Notes: generated from the sequence alone by a model not told the origin. A DNA stretch of 64,000 nt from Prorocentrum cordatum (GCA_963575745.1 CAUYUJ010006313.1:2990-66989); one strand, 5' to 3'; counted from the stretch's first letter, positions 41,214-55,462 are shown. Made by a program: numbers and translations.

Positions 41214-41569
41214 CTGATCCATGTCTCTCGCTCAATGGCGTCCAAGTCCACCTCTTCCAAGTCCACCTTCTCCGTCTCCTCCACCTCCTCTTCCTCATCA
41301 ACGCATTCTTCATCAGACTCCTCTTCCTCGCTCTCTTGGAAGACCATTTTGTCTAATGGGTCAAGGTCCCCATCTGACGTGTCGGCGAGTTTTGCTTCGT
41401 CGTCGATGTATTCCTCCTCCTCCTTCTCCCCCTCCTCATCCTCCTCCTCTGCCTCCTTATCGCCATCCCACTTCGATATCACCTCATTGCATGCTGTCTG
41501 CGGGGCCGTGAAAGCAGAAAACGTGGCAGGCAGTACACGGCGACGCTTCGCTGGCCTCGAACCCGACAT
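41214..41569 (-). CDS. Acidic nuclear-type protein, first exon
   Basis: ATG at 41567-41569. It begins MSGSRPAKRRRVLPATFSAF, a classical monopartite nuclear localisation pattern (PAKRRRV), followed by a 90-residue region dominated by Glu/Asp (EEEDEEGEKEEEEYIDDEAK, DTSDGDLDPLDKMVFQES, EEVEETEKVDLEEVDLDAIE). Exon end ATGGATCAG/GTATCG at 41214/41213. Acidic tracts of this kind occur in chromatin-binding and histone-chaperone proteins; no domain is present to prove it. Microsatellite slippage of GAG/TCC may exaggerate the acidic run, but interspersed Val/Asp/Leu codons argue for coding. Confidence 0.6.
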
Positions 41570-41599
41570 GGCTAGGGGGTCATCTTCTAGCTGGCTATG

Positions 41600-42290
41600 C
41601 CCATTTAGATGTACATGCAAACACAGTGCAGTACAATGCAGTGCTATAGCTGCAGTTGGCCCATGGGCATTCGTATAGCCATGGCGCTCATGCAGCTCTG
41701 TGCCACCCCCTGGATCATGCACGCACACAGCCAATCATGGGGCTTGGAATTGGCACACACGCATTACCACTCTATCAGGCACAGGTCTTTCTTAACATGG
41801 TACCCGACATCTGCTTCTCATGATTCTCCTCCTCCTCAGACTCATCCACCTCCTTCTCCTCAGACCCCCCCCTCCCATCCTCCTTTTTGTGCCCAACCCC
41901 CGAGGGCTGGATGCCCAACACAACCCATGGATGGCGCCACCATTGGCTACCACCAGACAGCATTGCAATGGACAGCCACTGGACGTCGAGGCCCTGGGCT
42001 GCCAGTGGTCGGCGCTGCCATGGACTGCCGGTGGGCACTGCGACCTCTGACCACCATGGGGTGGCACAGCTGGCCAACCGCTGGCGATGTGCCCCCCCGC
42101 GTCCTGAGGGGGGGGGGGCGCCACGCTTCAGCTGGACAGGGGCGGCCCTCCCGGTTCAACTCGCGACGCTGGCGATCCCCCCCCTCGCCGCCCGAGGGGG
42201 GGGGGGTCGCCTGTGACCTAGGCGTGAGGTGGGAGATCGCCACTGTTCAGCTGAACAGCGGCGGTCCCCCCCCCCTCGGGACGAGGGGGG
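41600..42290. other. No gene seen
   Basis: GC-rich spacer with C- and G-runs. A long plus-strand frame spans 41609-42853 but has no conserved character and includes a CT microsatellite, so it is not annotated. Confidence 0.5.
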
Positions 42291-42299
42291 GTACATCGC

Positions 42300-42425
42300 C
42301 AGTGGGCCCAGTGGCGGCCCATGGTTGTGGCATCCCGTGGCGGTCCAAGGTTGTGGCATACAGTGGCGGTCCAAGGCTGTGGCACCCAGTGGCGGTCCAA
42401 GGTTGTGGCATCCAGTGGCGGTCAA
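42300..42425. repeat. 28-bp tandem repeat (GTGGCGGTCCAAGGTTGTGG)
   Basis: Four to five units of GTGGCGGTCCAAGG(T/C)TGTGGCA(T/C)(C/A)CA, followed by CTC-rich DNA to about 42600. Confidence 0.8.
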
Positions 42426-42748
42426 GGGCTCATCTTCCCTCTCCTCATCCTTCTCCTCCACCTTCTCCTCCCCTTCTCCTCCACCTCATCCTCCACGCCA
42501 TGCGCCTCCTTCTCCTCCTTCCCCTCCTCCTCCTTCTCCTTCTCCTCCACCTCCTCATCCACCTCCTCCGCCTCCTCCTCCACCGCCTCCTCATTCTTCT
42601 CGTCGTTACCCCCGTCATCATCCGCCTTCCTCCTTCTCAGGGCACAAGTGCAGGGAGCAAAGCAGGGGGCAGCGGGCAGGCTGTTGTACAGCTTGGCGAC
42701 CATCCTGGAGATGAAGAACAGCTCATTGAGAAACCTGGCGAGCCCCTG

Positions 42749-42818
<70 letters not shown>

Positions 42819-42822
42819 TCTT
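42749..42822. repeat. (CT)n microsatellite
   Basis: About 36 perfect CT units. Confidence 0.95.
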
Positions 42823-42839
42823 CTCGACACCCCATCCCT

Positions 42840-43410
42840 GTGCAATCATGTAAGGATTGTTATCAGTTATCAGAAAACACTGGGGGTGGAAATTACATTG
42901 CAGTTACCAGTGTGACCGTTGGGCAATACAGTGCCCCTCGTCTAATTCAGCTGCCCAGCAGTTAAGGCAACGCTGCCCAGTGGTCCAGCGAGTGCCCCAC
43001 ATGTCCCAGGGGTGCCCCCTGACGCCCAATGTCGACAACAGGTGACCTGTGGGCGCCCCATGGATGTATCGTGCGTGTCTCGGGGTGCCTATGCTGATCT
43101 GGTATGATATACTCAGCTATGCTATGTAATGCAATGATATAATGTGCCATTGTGTGCCACGTCGCCATGCTATGGTATGCAGTGGTTCACTATCCTGCCA
43201 TGGTGCAGTGCATTATGATATGCTATATCATGACATGAGGCTGCATGCAATGCAATTGCATGATGCAGGGCTTTGCTATACCATGCCACGCCACCCTGTG
43301 ATGTTATAAAACCAGGTTGCGCCAGGCTATGCTATGCCAAAGCTTACGTTGGCGTCTCTCCTATCTCAGAACCTCCCTACTGACCAGAGAGTGATTACAT
43401 TGTTATTGAG
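42840..43410. other. No gene seen; TATGC-rich spacer
   Basis: From 43080 to 43330 the sequence is a loose repetition of TATGCTATG, ATGATAT and TGCCA motifs with lower GC than its surroundings. No open frame. Confidence 0.5.
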
Positions 43411-43748
43411 CGACTTGACTAGCATAGCAAAAATGTCAGATGTCTGCCCCTATGTCAATCTCCTCTGCCTGCATATCCATCCTGCCTTTCTCCTCTCATT
43501 TCTGTCCTCCCCCACCCCATACCTCCTGTCTCTGATCATCGTCACTGCCACTCTCCATTGCTACCAGATCTGTCCACAGCGACTTGACTAGCATAGCAAA
43601 AATGTCAGATGTCTGCCCCTATGTCAATCTCCTCTGCCTGCATATCCATCCTGCCTTTCTCCTCTCATTTCTGTCCTCCCCCACCCCATACCTCCTGTCT
43701 CTGATCATCGTCACTGCCACTCTCCATTGCTACCAGATCTGTCCACGC
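43411..43748. repeat. 169-bp tandem duplication, near-identical
   Basis: CGACTTGACTAGCATAGCAA starts both units (43411 and 43580). The units match base for base except at the last two or three positions. Such identity implies a recent event. Confidence 0.95.
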
Positions 43749-43879
43749 ACTTTGCCCTGCACGTCGGCTGCTGAAGGAACGGAAGCTTCGATTGCATGTC
43801 ACTTGTCCAGCTAGTGACGCGTGGAAAATAATGAGCACGCGTCTGTTGCTGCACTGTTAATTTCTGCTTCGCAATCTCT

Positions 43880-43896
43880 ACGCCAGAATTGTCAGA

Positions 43897-43936
<40 letters not shown>

Positions 43937-43985
43937 GGGCCCGGAGGGCCCCAGGGTCGTCAGTGTCGGCGTCGTCGTCGGCGTC
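43880..43985. repeat. (CGT)n microsatellite
   Basis: GTCGTCGTCGTC for about 35 bases, a GGGCCCGGAGGGCCC spacer and a second short GTCGTC tract. Part of the block shared with 40240-40527. Confidence 0.8.
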
Positions 43986-44053
43986 AGTCTTCGACCGGGA
44001 CCCGCGGATTACCCACAGGTGAACTGATGCCATTCTGGCATGCAAGTCTGCAC

Positions 44054-44933
44054 TCACTGCTGCAAGGCAGTGATCACAGCACCTGTGTACGCACGCACCA
44101 TGCCCATAGGGTAAGCCTGTGCCCACTTGGTCAACTTAACACCATTCTCTGAACTCTGCATGGTTTTGTGAGCAACTTTGCACTTGCAACACTTGCCATG
44201 AAACGCATTGTAAATGGCGCTGCAATTGGTGAGCATGCACGTCGGCTTTTTCATGGGATACCCTTCTGGTGACTTCAGTCCGAAGACACATTCATCAAAG
44301 CGGGCCTTCTGAACACCTTTGAGGCCTGCCACCTGAAGAACGCCACCGGACTTCCACGAGCTTGCGCCAACTGGGTGCTCGAAAGAGAACATCCGCTTCT
44401 CACGATGCTGAAGCTTGCAAATCCACAGCCTGTTCAGGCAACCGAGCTGTGAAGCAACAAGGCTGTGAGCATGTAGATATACAAGCACTCGTGGCTGTGT
44501 GAATATACAAGCATATCTCGCGGAATGGCAACAGCCAACGTATATCCATGGCAGCTTTCAGCAACTCTTCACCTTCATTGCGGCGGATATCCCACTTGAT
44601 GGGGCACATGCGACCTATGTTGCTGTACACTGTTTTGGAGAAGGTCGTGCATGGGGGAGCAACGTGGACAATTGCTGGCTTCTTGTCCCGGATCAGCTGC
44701 GTCGTATACGTGCGAACATTATGCTTCATCAGGTTCCACCCACCCTCGAGGTCGATGCTCAAGTAGGCAGTGTAGCCCCACGACTCAATCTCTGGCGCCA
44801 GGCGTGGAGGGCAGAATACCTCTAGGAAATCGATTGCATGACCATTGAGAGGATGCAGTTGCTTCAGCATGGGAAGGCTGTGCACGTTGATGTTGCCCTT
44901 CTTAATCAGCTCCTCAGTGGCAGTGATGGGGGC
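44054..44933 (-). CDS. C5-cytosine-methyltransferase-like protein (retroelement type)
   Basis: Two exons. Exon 1 starts after a GGGCAG acceptor (44934-44939) and encodes ITATEELIKKGNINVHSLPM, then AIDFLEVFCPPRLAPEIESW (motif I region), GYTAYLSIDLEGGWNLM and IVHVAPPCTTFSKTVYSNIG, the Pro-Cys motif IV of C5 methyltransferases. Exon 2 has KRMFSFEHPVGASSW, then the C-terminal segment with LTNCSAIYNAF and a Cys/His pattern CKCKVAHK. The order matches methyltransferase-like domains carried by dinoflagellate retroelements, as I remember them. One GT-AG solution for the intron is 44430-44508 (79 nt, phase 2); an alternative puts the borders at a TGGAT direct repeat on either side. No target-recognition domain is visible, so it may bind more than methylate. 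The stop follows ITALQQ at about 44054. Confidence 0.7.
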
Positions 44934-44939
44934 CTGCCC

Positions 44940-46234
44940 TATGCAGTCTATTGGAATAGTCGTAGTTCATGCATACTCATTTTGACCAATCGCACTCACT
45001 CGCAAACAGAATTTGCACACTTAAGATGTTAAACTATATCATACTTGTCATGCCTTGCATCCTCCCCACTGCCCACCCCCTCCTTCATCCACCCACTCCT
45101 TGCATTGCAGTTGTGTGCTTCTGCCCTCTTTCTCTGCCCTGCACTGGCCCCTGCCCCAGGGCCCAAGCCCGCCCAGACGCTTGCGCTTGGGCTCGCCGTC
45201 GTCATCGCGGGGAAGTGGAGGCGCCTGGCAGCAGCCACTCAGGGCAAGTGAAAGGATCAGACAGAAAGAGTGAGTCCCAAGGGAAAGGGGAATGAAGGAC
45301 GCAGGGAGGTCTGATGGTAAATCCCTGGGCGAGTTGGGGCGGCCGGGGAAGTGCAGGAGCAAAGGGGGAGGAGGAGGAGGAGGAGGAGGAGGAGGAGGAG
45401 GAGCAATTGTACCATTCGAAGGAGGAGGGGGAGGAGGAGGAGGAGGAGGATGAGGATGCACAAAGAGTCAAGAACTTCTCTCGTCTGCACTCAAAAGCGA
45501 CGATTTCATATCACAATGTGCCTGGCAGCTCTATGCTGTATCGGCATTGCGGTGCCACACTAGTGTTGATCTATGCACTACATACAGTGCCATATCAACG
45601 TACGAGCACTGGAAAGCTCCCCCCACGTAAAAGACGCCAGCGAGCATTGCTGCAGGCCCAAAGCAAACGCGTGCATATCAGGAGGGGAGGAGGATGAGGA
45701 GGAGGAGGAGGAGGAGGTGAGGAGAAGAAGGAGGATGAGGAGGAGGAGGAGGAGGTGAGCAGTGTAAGAAGCGAGGGGCAGGGTCAGACGAAGGTGGCTA
45801 GTAGCACAGAGAGCAGCTAGATTGCCACCCAGCCAGCAGGCACTCGTGGGAGATCTACCTGGAGCTCACAGGCCACCGCGCACGAGCCCACTCGTTCACC
45901 CCCTCATCTTCAGAGACCTTAAACGATCTACTACTCTGCAGGGAATGAACTCAAAATAGCCACGCTCCTCCTCCTCCGTCCTCCCTCCTCCTCCTCCTGA
46001 CCTCCTCCTTCGTCTCCTCCCTCCTCCTCTTTCTCCTGACCTCCTCCTCCTCCTCCTCCTGGCCTCCTCATCCTCCTGACCTCCTCCTCCTCCTGACCTC
46101 CTTCTCCTCCTCCTCCTCATTCCTCCTCCTGACTTCCTCCTCCTGACCTCCTCCTCCTCCTGACCTCCTCCTCCTGGCCTCCTCCTCTACTCCCTCCCCC
46201 TCCTCCTCTGCCCTATTCCCTGGACAACTTACAC
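44940..46234. other. No gene seen; GAG and CTC microsatellites
   Basis: GAG tracts at 45368-45455 and 45680-45755 and CTC tracts interleaved with CTGAC at 45965-46200. Between them are average-composition sequences with only short frames. Confidence 0.55.
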
Positions 46235-47230
46235 TCAGGGAGTGTCTGGCACTACTGTGGAGGCTGCACTCGACTCGCCGTCAGTGCCAGAGTCTGCAGG
46301 GGGTAGCTGGGCCTCCTCAGGCTCACCAGCAGCCTCAGGGATCTCATCCTCCCCAGGCAGCTCACCGCCGTCAGCCTCCTCAGGCAGCTCACCACCAGCA
46401 GCCTCCTCCTCAGGCGGCTCATCGCCAGCGGCCTCCCCCTCAGGCGGCTCATCACCAGCAGCCTCATCAGGCAGCTCAGCAGCCTCAGCTGCAGCTGCCA
46501 GGCGCCTCATCTTGGCTGCCCGCCTCGCCCATGGATGTGGGGCATCCTCGCCCTTCAGGCGTTGCTCTGCCCATTTGCGGCACTCAGCACAGCCACTCTT
46601 GGTGGACCAGCGACACTTTGAACACCCAAGCTTGCCAATGGGAATGTCGTCGATGCCAGCAGCCCTCTTTGGCGCCCCCTTTGGTGCAGCAGCCCTCTTT
46701 GCTGCCCCCTTTGGCGCAGCAGCCCGCTTTGGTGCCGCCGCGCGACGCTCGTGGCCAGGCGGCGCACCCCGCTTGGAACTCATGCGGCGCAGGCGTGCTG
46801 GTGGCTGAGGTGCACGATTGTGAATATTGATCTTCTTTGGCGTCCCAGGCGCATAGTTATGCCATTCGCCCATGGCCTCTGGGAGAAGTGGGCAAGTTGA
46901 CCGGGAGTGGCTCTTGTACACCTGGATGTCCATGAGATTGTCGCGATTATTGACATTCTTCTCGTTGCCCCCCACCAAGGTCTCCAAATATTTGGCGCCA
47001 TGGGTCAGATGCCACGGGTCTGCCTTCAGGCGCTTGGCAGTCTTCAGGTACTCGTCGCACTCGCGCTTGCTGAACTTTTTCTTGGGCAAAGGCTCCACCG
47101 GTCCAGAGGCCAACTGAGCAATGCATCCAGCAGGCAGATGTACTTGCGGGTTCTGGGAGCACGCTTTCGAGCTCATGTTGGCTTTCAGGAGCAGTATGAC
47201 GTCGTCCGGATCAGGGTCGCAGTCGAAGTC
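46235..47230 (-). CDS. Lys/Ala/Pro-rich protein with a Cys cluster and acidic tail
   Basis: The frame is open from a CCCAG acceptor (47231-47235) with an acidic start (DFDCDPDPDDVILLLKANM), so ATG at 47174-47176 may be internal. Order of parts: a basic helical N-terminal region (PLPKKKFSKRECDEYLKTAK, WHLTHGAKYLETLVGGN); a low-complexity Ala/Pro/Lys block (AAAPKRAAAPKGAAKRAAAP) like histone H1 tails; IGKLGCSKCRWSTKSGCAEC, a C-x2-C-x7-C-x2-C cluster followed by RKWAEQ, possibly zinc binding; and a Glu/Pro-rich tail with about six diverged E-E-A-A-G-[DG]-E-[LP]-P units. GCSKCR-type clusters recur in dinoflagellate predicted proteins I remember; function unknown. The composition suggests DNA or chromatin binding. 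Stop at 46235-46237. Confidence 0.65.
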   Translation of the reverse strand, partial: DFDCDPDPDDVILLLKANMSSKACSQNPQVHLPAGCIAQLASGPVEPLPKKKFSKRECDEYLKTAKRLKADPWHLTHGAKYLETLVGGNEKNVNNRDNLMDIQVYKSHSRSTCPLLPEAMGEWHNYAPGTPKKINIHNRAPQPPARLRRMSSKRGAPPGHERRAAAPKRAAAPKGAAKRAAAPKGAPKRAAGIDDIPIGKLGCSKCRWSTKSGCAECRKWAEQRLKGEDAPHPWARRAAKMRRLAAAAEAAELPDEAAGDEPPEGEAAGDEPPEEEAAGGELPEEADGGELPGEDEIPEAAGEPEEAQLPPADSGTDGESSAASTVVPDTP

Positions 47231-47559
47231 CTGGGCGCGTCCGCATTACCCCATCATCCCTTCATCCCTCCCCCTTTGAATAATCGGGGGAAGGAAGGGG
47301 GGGGGGGGCGCCCTGGGCTCGCGACGACAGAGGTTGCAAGGCACTGGGGCCAGCAACGAGGCGTGCTGCCCCATCTGCCCACGAGTGCAAATCTCAGAAT
47401 TGTTCATCCCTCTGCTTGGACGCCCAATCTCCGAATCGACAGACCATTCGCCACTGATTTTGTAATCCCACGAGCCCGTTAAGGCTGAGGTGGTCTAGGG
47501 CATTTCTTCTTCCAACCTCCTCCTTCCCCTTTGACCCCCCCCTTTGCCCCCCCCCCCCA

Positions 47560-48299
47560 CCCTCCCTCGACCCTGCCTCCACCAGATGTCCCCAAGAGGG
47601 CTCCAAGAGAGCGCCCCCAAAGGGCCTCAAGACGACGACGTGATCACGTAGTCGTCTCAGGGCCCTCTTGGAGCCCACTTGGAGCTCAGGGCCCTCTTGG
47701 AACCCTGCGAGGGCCCTCTCGGAACCCCAAGAAAGGGCCAGGAAGTCAGGAGGGCTGCCCAAAGAGGGCCCCAAGAGGGCCCAAGAGAGCCCCAGCAGGG
47801 CCCCAAGAAGAGCCATAGTGGCTGAAACAAATCCAACCAGTTTGTGTCGTTTTTGGACTTTTTAAATTGTCAGTAAAAGCATTCTCAGGTCCCCTTGGAG
47901 CCCTCTTGGGGCTCCATTGCCCCCCCTCTTGGAGCCTTCTGGGACTCTGGATGCTCAAGAGGGCTTGCTCCATGAAGGTTTCCAAGGCACATGATCATGC
48001 ACCTCTCAGGCCCCTCTTGGAGCCCTCTTGGAATCAATCCTCTTGGGGCCCTCTTGGTGCCCTCTGGGGCTCCCCAAAAGCTTCTGAGGGGCTCCATTCA
48101 AAAAGCTTCTGGCTCTTCAGCTTGCAGTTTCTCCTACTGCCTCATCCCCCATTCTCATATTCCCCCCATCCTTCTCCACGCCATCCTTCTCCTCGTACTT
48201 CTCGTTCTCTTCCTCCTCATCCTATGCATCCCAGCCCCATTATCCTCCTCCCTCTTTCGCACTGTTCGCCTGCTTGGAGAAGGGGGGAGATGCAAAGCG
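47560..48299. repeat. GGGCCCTCTTGGAGCC dispersed repeat, copy 2
   Basis: Segments in the same order as 34480-35480: CCAAGAGGGC array, GATCACGTAGTCGTC, GGGCCCTCTTGGA units, CATAGTGGCTGAAAC, AACCAGTTTGTGTCGTTTTT, second GGGCCC block, GCTTCTGGCTCTTCA, TCTCC-rich tract, GCAAAGCGTCAAGAA. It lies just beyond the stop codon of the DUF7869-type gene, so it may be its 3' UTR. Confidence 0.75.
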
Positions 48300-51943
<3,644 letters not shown>

Positions 51944-51954
51944 TTGCCCTTGCC

Positions 51955-52370
51955 TAGATGCCTAAGATTGCTCCAAGACGGCCCCAAGACGGCCCAATAG
52001 GCTCCCAAGAGAGCTCCAGGCGACCCAAGACGGCTCCAAGATGGCTCACGAGGCCACCAAGATTGTGCCCTGGAGGCCACAATCCCTCGTAAAAGCAACC
52101 ATAGGTTTGCGCTCCCGAGGCCATGATGCCTCCAACACGGCCTAAGATTGCTCCAAGGCGGCCCAAGAGGCTCCCAAGAGAGCTCCAAGACGGCCCAAAA
52201 GGGCTCCAAGACGGCCCACAAGGCCCCCAAGATTGTGCCCCAGAGGCCACCATCCAGTGGAACAAATCTGCACTCCCGAGGCCAATATTCCCCCAAGACG
52301 GCCCAATAATGTTCCAAGACGGCCCACCAGATTGCCCTAAGGCCCCCCAAGTTCCAAGACGGCCAGAGGA
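51955..52370. repeat. CCAAGACGGCCC repeat, long copy with internal duplication
   Basis: CTAAGATTGCTCCAAG(A)(C/G)GGCCC and CTCCCAAGAGAGCTCCA(A/G)G occur at about 51962 and 52142, a 180-bp period with minisatellite CCAAGACGGC units. Related to 26180-26292. It separates the DUF7869-type gene from a possible upstream exon. Confidence 0.75.
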
Positions 52371-52419
52371 GAAGGAGGGGGGCGAGGAATGAGGGGGAAA
52401 ATGCATGAGGAGGTCACCA

Positions 52420-52600
52420 AAGGAAATGGAGGAATGAAGAAGGGTGTCCCTGAACATGGCCAAGCGCACCCGGTGGAAGCGCTCCACGTCAGGCTCCGCA
52501 GCGTCAGTGATGAACTGCCTGAGTTTGAATGGCGCCGAACCACCTGCATCCACGAGCTGGTCCGTGCAGCGCTGGCAGAGCCTTGGCAGTGGGCAGCCCC
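52420..52600 (-). CDS. Possible upstream exon of the DUF7869-type gene
   Basis: The minus-strand frame reads CPLPRLCQRCTDQLVDAGGS, APFKLRQFITDAAEPDVERF and HRVRLAMFRDTL, with a C-x2-C pair and coding-like composition between two simple-repeat blocks. Same strand as and directly upstream of segment 1. Borders and linkage are unproven. Confidence 0.45.
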
Positions 52601-52624
52601 AGGGCAAGGAAAGCCATGGATAGG

Positions 52625-52960
52625 AGGGAAGAGGAGGAGGAGGAGGAGAAGGAGGAGGAGTGCAGGGCTGGGAGGAGGAGGAGGAGGGGGAGGAGGGAGG
52701 AGGAGGGGGGAGGAGGAGGAGGGGGGAGGAGGGAGGAGGAGGGGGGGGAGGGGGGGGGGGAGGAGGGGGGAGGAGGGCCATGGCCCACCACGTCCTCCTC
52801 CCTCCTCCCTCTTCCCATCCTCCTCCCACCCTCCCACCTCCCCCTTATCCTCCTCCTCCTCCTCCTCCTCCTCCCTCCTCTTCCTGCCTCCATCCTCCTT
52901 CTCCTCCTCCTCCTCCTCCTCCTCCTCCTCCTCCTCCTCCTCCTCCCTCCTCCTCCTGAG
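52625..52960. repeat. GAG tract followed by inverted CTC tract
   Basis: GAGGAGGAG to about 52780, a short CCATGGCCCACCACGTCC spacer, then CTCCTCCTC to 52958. The two arms are complementary and could pair over more than 100 bases. Non-coding. Confidence 0.9.
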
Positions 52961-52964
52961 AAGC

Positions 52965-53360
52965 TCGCCCAACGCTGAGGCAAGAGCCCATCGGCACCAT
53001 CGTTGTCGTCGTCGTCCATGTCCTGCGGCAATGGCGGCATCTTCTCGCAGTCGGCCTCGCCCAGGTCGTCCGGAGGCAGGGGGGGGCGCATCGACCAGGC
53101 CCCACATGGCCAGTCAGCACAAACTACATAAACATACACTGTCGTCGTCGTCGTCGTCGCCCCCCCCGCGGGCCGTCGGCGGCCGCCCGCCAGGTCTCCC
53201 ACTTGCCCGGGAACCTCCCCGCCCTGGCAGACCACCACGCCCTGAAGGACGGCCCGCGCCCCGCGTCGTCGACGTCGTCGTCGTCGACGTCGACGTGGGC
53301 GGTGGTTTCTCACACCGCGTGGATCGTCGATCTCGATCACGTCCAAGCGTGGCCCTCAAA
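52965..53360. other. No gene seen; CpG-rich patch
   Basis: Unlike most of the giant element this patch is CpG-rich (GGCCGTCGGCGGCCGCCCGC, GGCGCATCGACCAGGCCCC) and includes GTCGTCGTC tracts. It may be a nested insertion of flank-like DNA. No exon supported. Confidence 0.4.
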
Positions 53361-53368
53361 CTTGGACG

Positions 53369-53370
53369 CC

Positions 53371-53464
<94 letters not shown>

Positions 53465-53465
53465 A
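53369..53465. repeat. (CGA)n microsatellite
   Basis: About 95 bp of CGA with one AACGA interruption. Confidence 0.95.
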
Positions 53466-54365
53466 GACCTCCGACAGTGCATGTTCGTGTAGTGACCCAC
53501 AGTGAAACCCAACAGAGAGCCCAAATGGCTATGTGGGGGCAGCAATCCCAATCAAGCAGGGCAGAGTGGGGGGAGAGACGGGAGAGAGGGCAGGTAAGGG
53601 GGAATGGGGGAGGGCAAGGGGGAGGCAAAGGCACGGCATGGCAGATGAGGAGGAAGACAGAGGATGCAGAGGAATGGGGAGGGCAGAGGACGAGGAGGAG
53701 GAATATCCTCCTCCTCCTCCTCCTCATTCCACACCCTTGTCATGATCCTCGCGCATCCTCATTCTGTCTTCTCTTCATGGCTCTCCTCCTCCTCCTCCTC
53801 ATCCTCCCCCTCATTCCACCTCGTATTCATGGCCCTCGTGCCTCCTCTTCATGGTCCTACTCTCCCTTCTGACCCCACAGGGTCTCGAGTCCACATTGAG
53901 GTTTCAATGATGATGTTGTTCCCAACTCAGCCTCCTCCTCCTCCTCATCCCAACTCCTCCTCCTCCTCCTCATCCCAACTCCTTCACCCCCCTCCCCCTT
54001 CCCCCTCCTCATCCCAACCCCTCCTCCTCATCCCGACCCTCCCCACTCCTCCTCATCCTCCTCCTCCTCCTCCTCCTCCTCCTCCTCCTCCTCCCCCTCC
54101 TCCTCATGCACCCGCCCGCAGCAGGCGTGCCTGCTGCAGCGAGCGCTTCATCGCTGCTGCTGCGAGGCCAGCCGGGGGGGGGGGCCGCCGGGGGTGTCAG
54201 CAGGCCAGGTGCTGGCTGGGGCGGCGAGAGAAGGAACCCGGAGGAAAAGAAGAGGAGGAGGAGGAGGGGGGAGGAGGAGGGGGGAAGGGGAGAAGGAGGA
54301 TATGGAGGAGGAAGGAGGAGGGAGAAGAAGGGAGGATGGATGAGGAGGAGGAGGAGGACGAGTGC
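53466..54365. other. No gene seen; CTC and GAG tracts
   Basis: CTC tracts at 53706-53730, 53785-53800, 53933-53970 and 54050-54105, GAG tracts at 54245-54360. The longest frame on either strand is low-complexity Ser/Pro. Confidence 0.6.
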
Positions 54366-54394
54366 ACAGAGCATAGAGGCAGCAGGGACGCCCT

Positions 54395-54598
54395 GAGACT
54401 CCCTGAGGCTCCCTGAGGCCCCCTGAAGCTCCCTGAGGTGCCCTGAGGCTCCCTGATGCTCCCTGAGGCTCCCTGAGGCTCCCTGAGGCTCCCTGCAAAA
54501 GCTCCCTGAGGCTCCCTGAGGCTCCCTGAGGCTCTCTGAAGCTCCCTGAAGCTCCCTGAGGCTCCCTGAGGCTCCTTGAGGCTCCCTGAGGCTACAAG
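54395..54598. repeat. GAGGCTCCCT minisatellite
   Basis: About 19 units of CCCTGAGGCT with occasional TGAAGCT or TGCAAAAGCT variants. The unit contains TGAGG/CCTCA, open in all frames on the minus strand. Confidence 0.9.
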
Positions 54599-54785
54599 TT
54601 GTCAGCAGCCCCCTTTGCCCCACCAAATGGGGCCCCAGAGAGGCCCCGAAAAAAGTTGTCAGCAGCCCCCTCTGAACTGCCCCCCCCCCCCCGAGGACCC
54701 CCCAAAAAAGTTGTCAGCAGCAGCCCCCTCTGCCCCACCGAATTGCCCCCCGAGGACCCCCAAATGCTCCGACGGAAGGACCCCA
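54599..54785. repeat. 57-bp GTCAGCAGCCCCC repeat, short array
   Basis: Three units of TTGTCAGCAGCCCCCT(T/C)TG, then CCCCACC(A/G)AATTG and CCCCGAGGACCCCC. The long array of the same unit is at 56850-57478, so the two arrays bracket the collagen-like, 119-bp and 163-bp repeat block. Confidence 0.85.
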
Positions 54786-54849
54786 CATGAGAATTTTCTT
54801 AGCGCACGTGAGAGTCATCATCATCGACGACGAATGATGGTGATGCCAA

Positions 54850-55245
54850 GATGCCAGGATAACCAGGATGCGACCTGTGAAGCCGTTGAGGCCTGTGTAG
54901 CCCATGGGGCCTTTGAGACTTGTGGAGTCTGTGGACATTATGCGACTCTGAGAGACCTGCGGGCCCTGGGGGGCCTTTGGGCCCTGTGGGACCAGTGGGG
55001 CCCCTGAAACTTGTGGGACATGTGGGGGCTGTGGGACCTGTGAGACTTGAGGGCGGGGGGGGGGCGTGGGACCTGTGAGACCTGTGGGGCCTGTGGGACT
55101 TGTGGGATTTGCGAGCCCCATAGGATGTGGGACCTGCGGGGCCTGTGGGGCCCGTGGGGCCTGTGAGGCCTGTGGGACCTGTGGGGATGTGCAAGCCCGG
55201 GCACGCTTGCAACGCCGTTGGCAGTTGCAGCCCCAGTGCAGGCTC
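54850..55245 (-). pseudogene. Collagen-like triplet-repeat sequence, copy 2
   Basis: The minus strand gives [20 protein letters not shown] and [17 protein letters not shown], then, after the same frame change as copy 1, [20 protein letters not shown]. Upstream on the same strand is [12 protein letters not shown]. Closely parallel to 37560-38060, including the CCTGGATGCGACCTGTGAAG border, so both are products of one segmental duplication. Confidence 0.45.
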
Positions 55246-55462
55246 CAGCTCACCCTTCTGGCGGCGCAGGACCTGGAGGCAACCTCCCCGACCCGACTCG
55301 ATCCGAGCCTCCTCGATCCCACTCTCTCTCGCTCGATCCGAGTCTGTTGCTGAGGGGCCTGCAGGACAGGTGGGGCCAATGGAACCTGAAGGGCCTGTGG
55401 CACCTGTGGCACCTGTGGGACTTGTGGAACAGCCTCAGCCTCAGCCTCAGCCTTAAGGGCTT

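Noticed and set aside
41609-42853. A 414-codon plus-strand frame
   Set aside because: It runs through a CT microsatellite and a 28-bp minisatellite, has no ordered segment and lies opposite to the strand used by all genes of the element.
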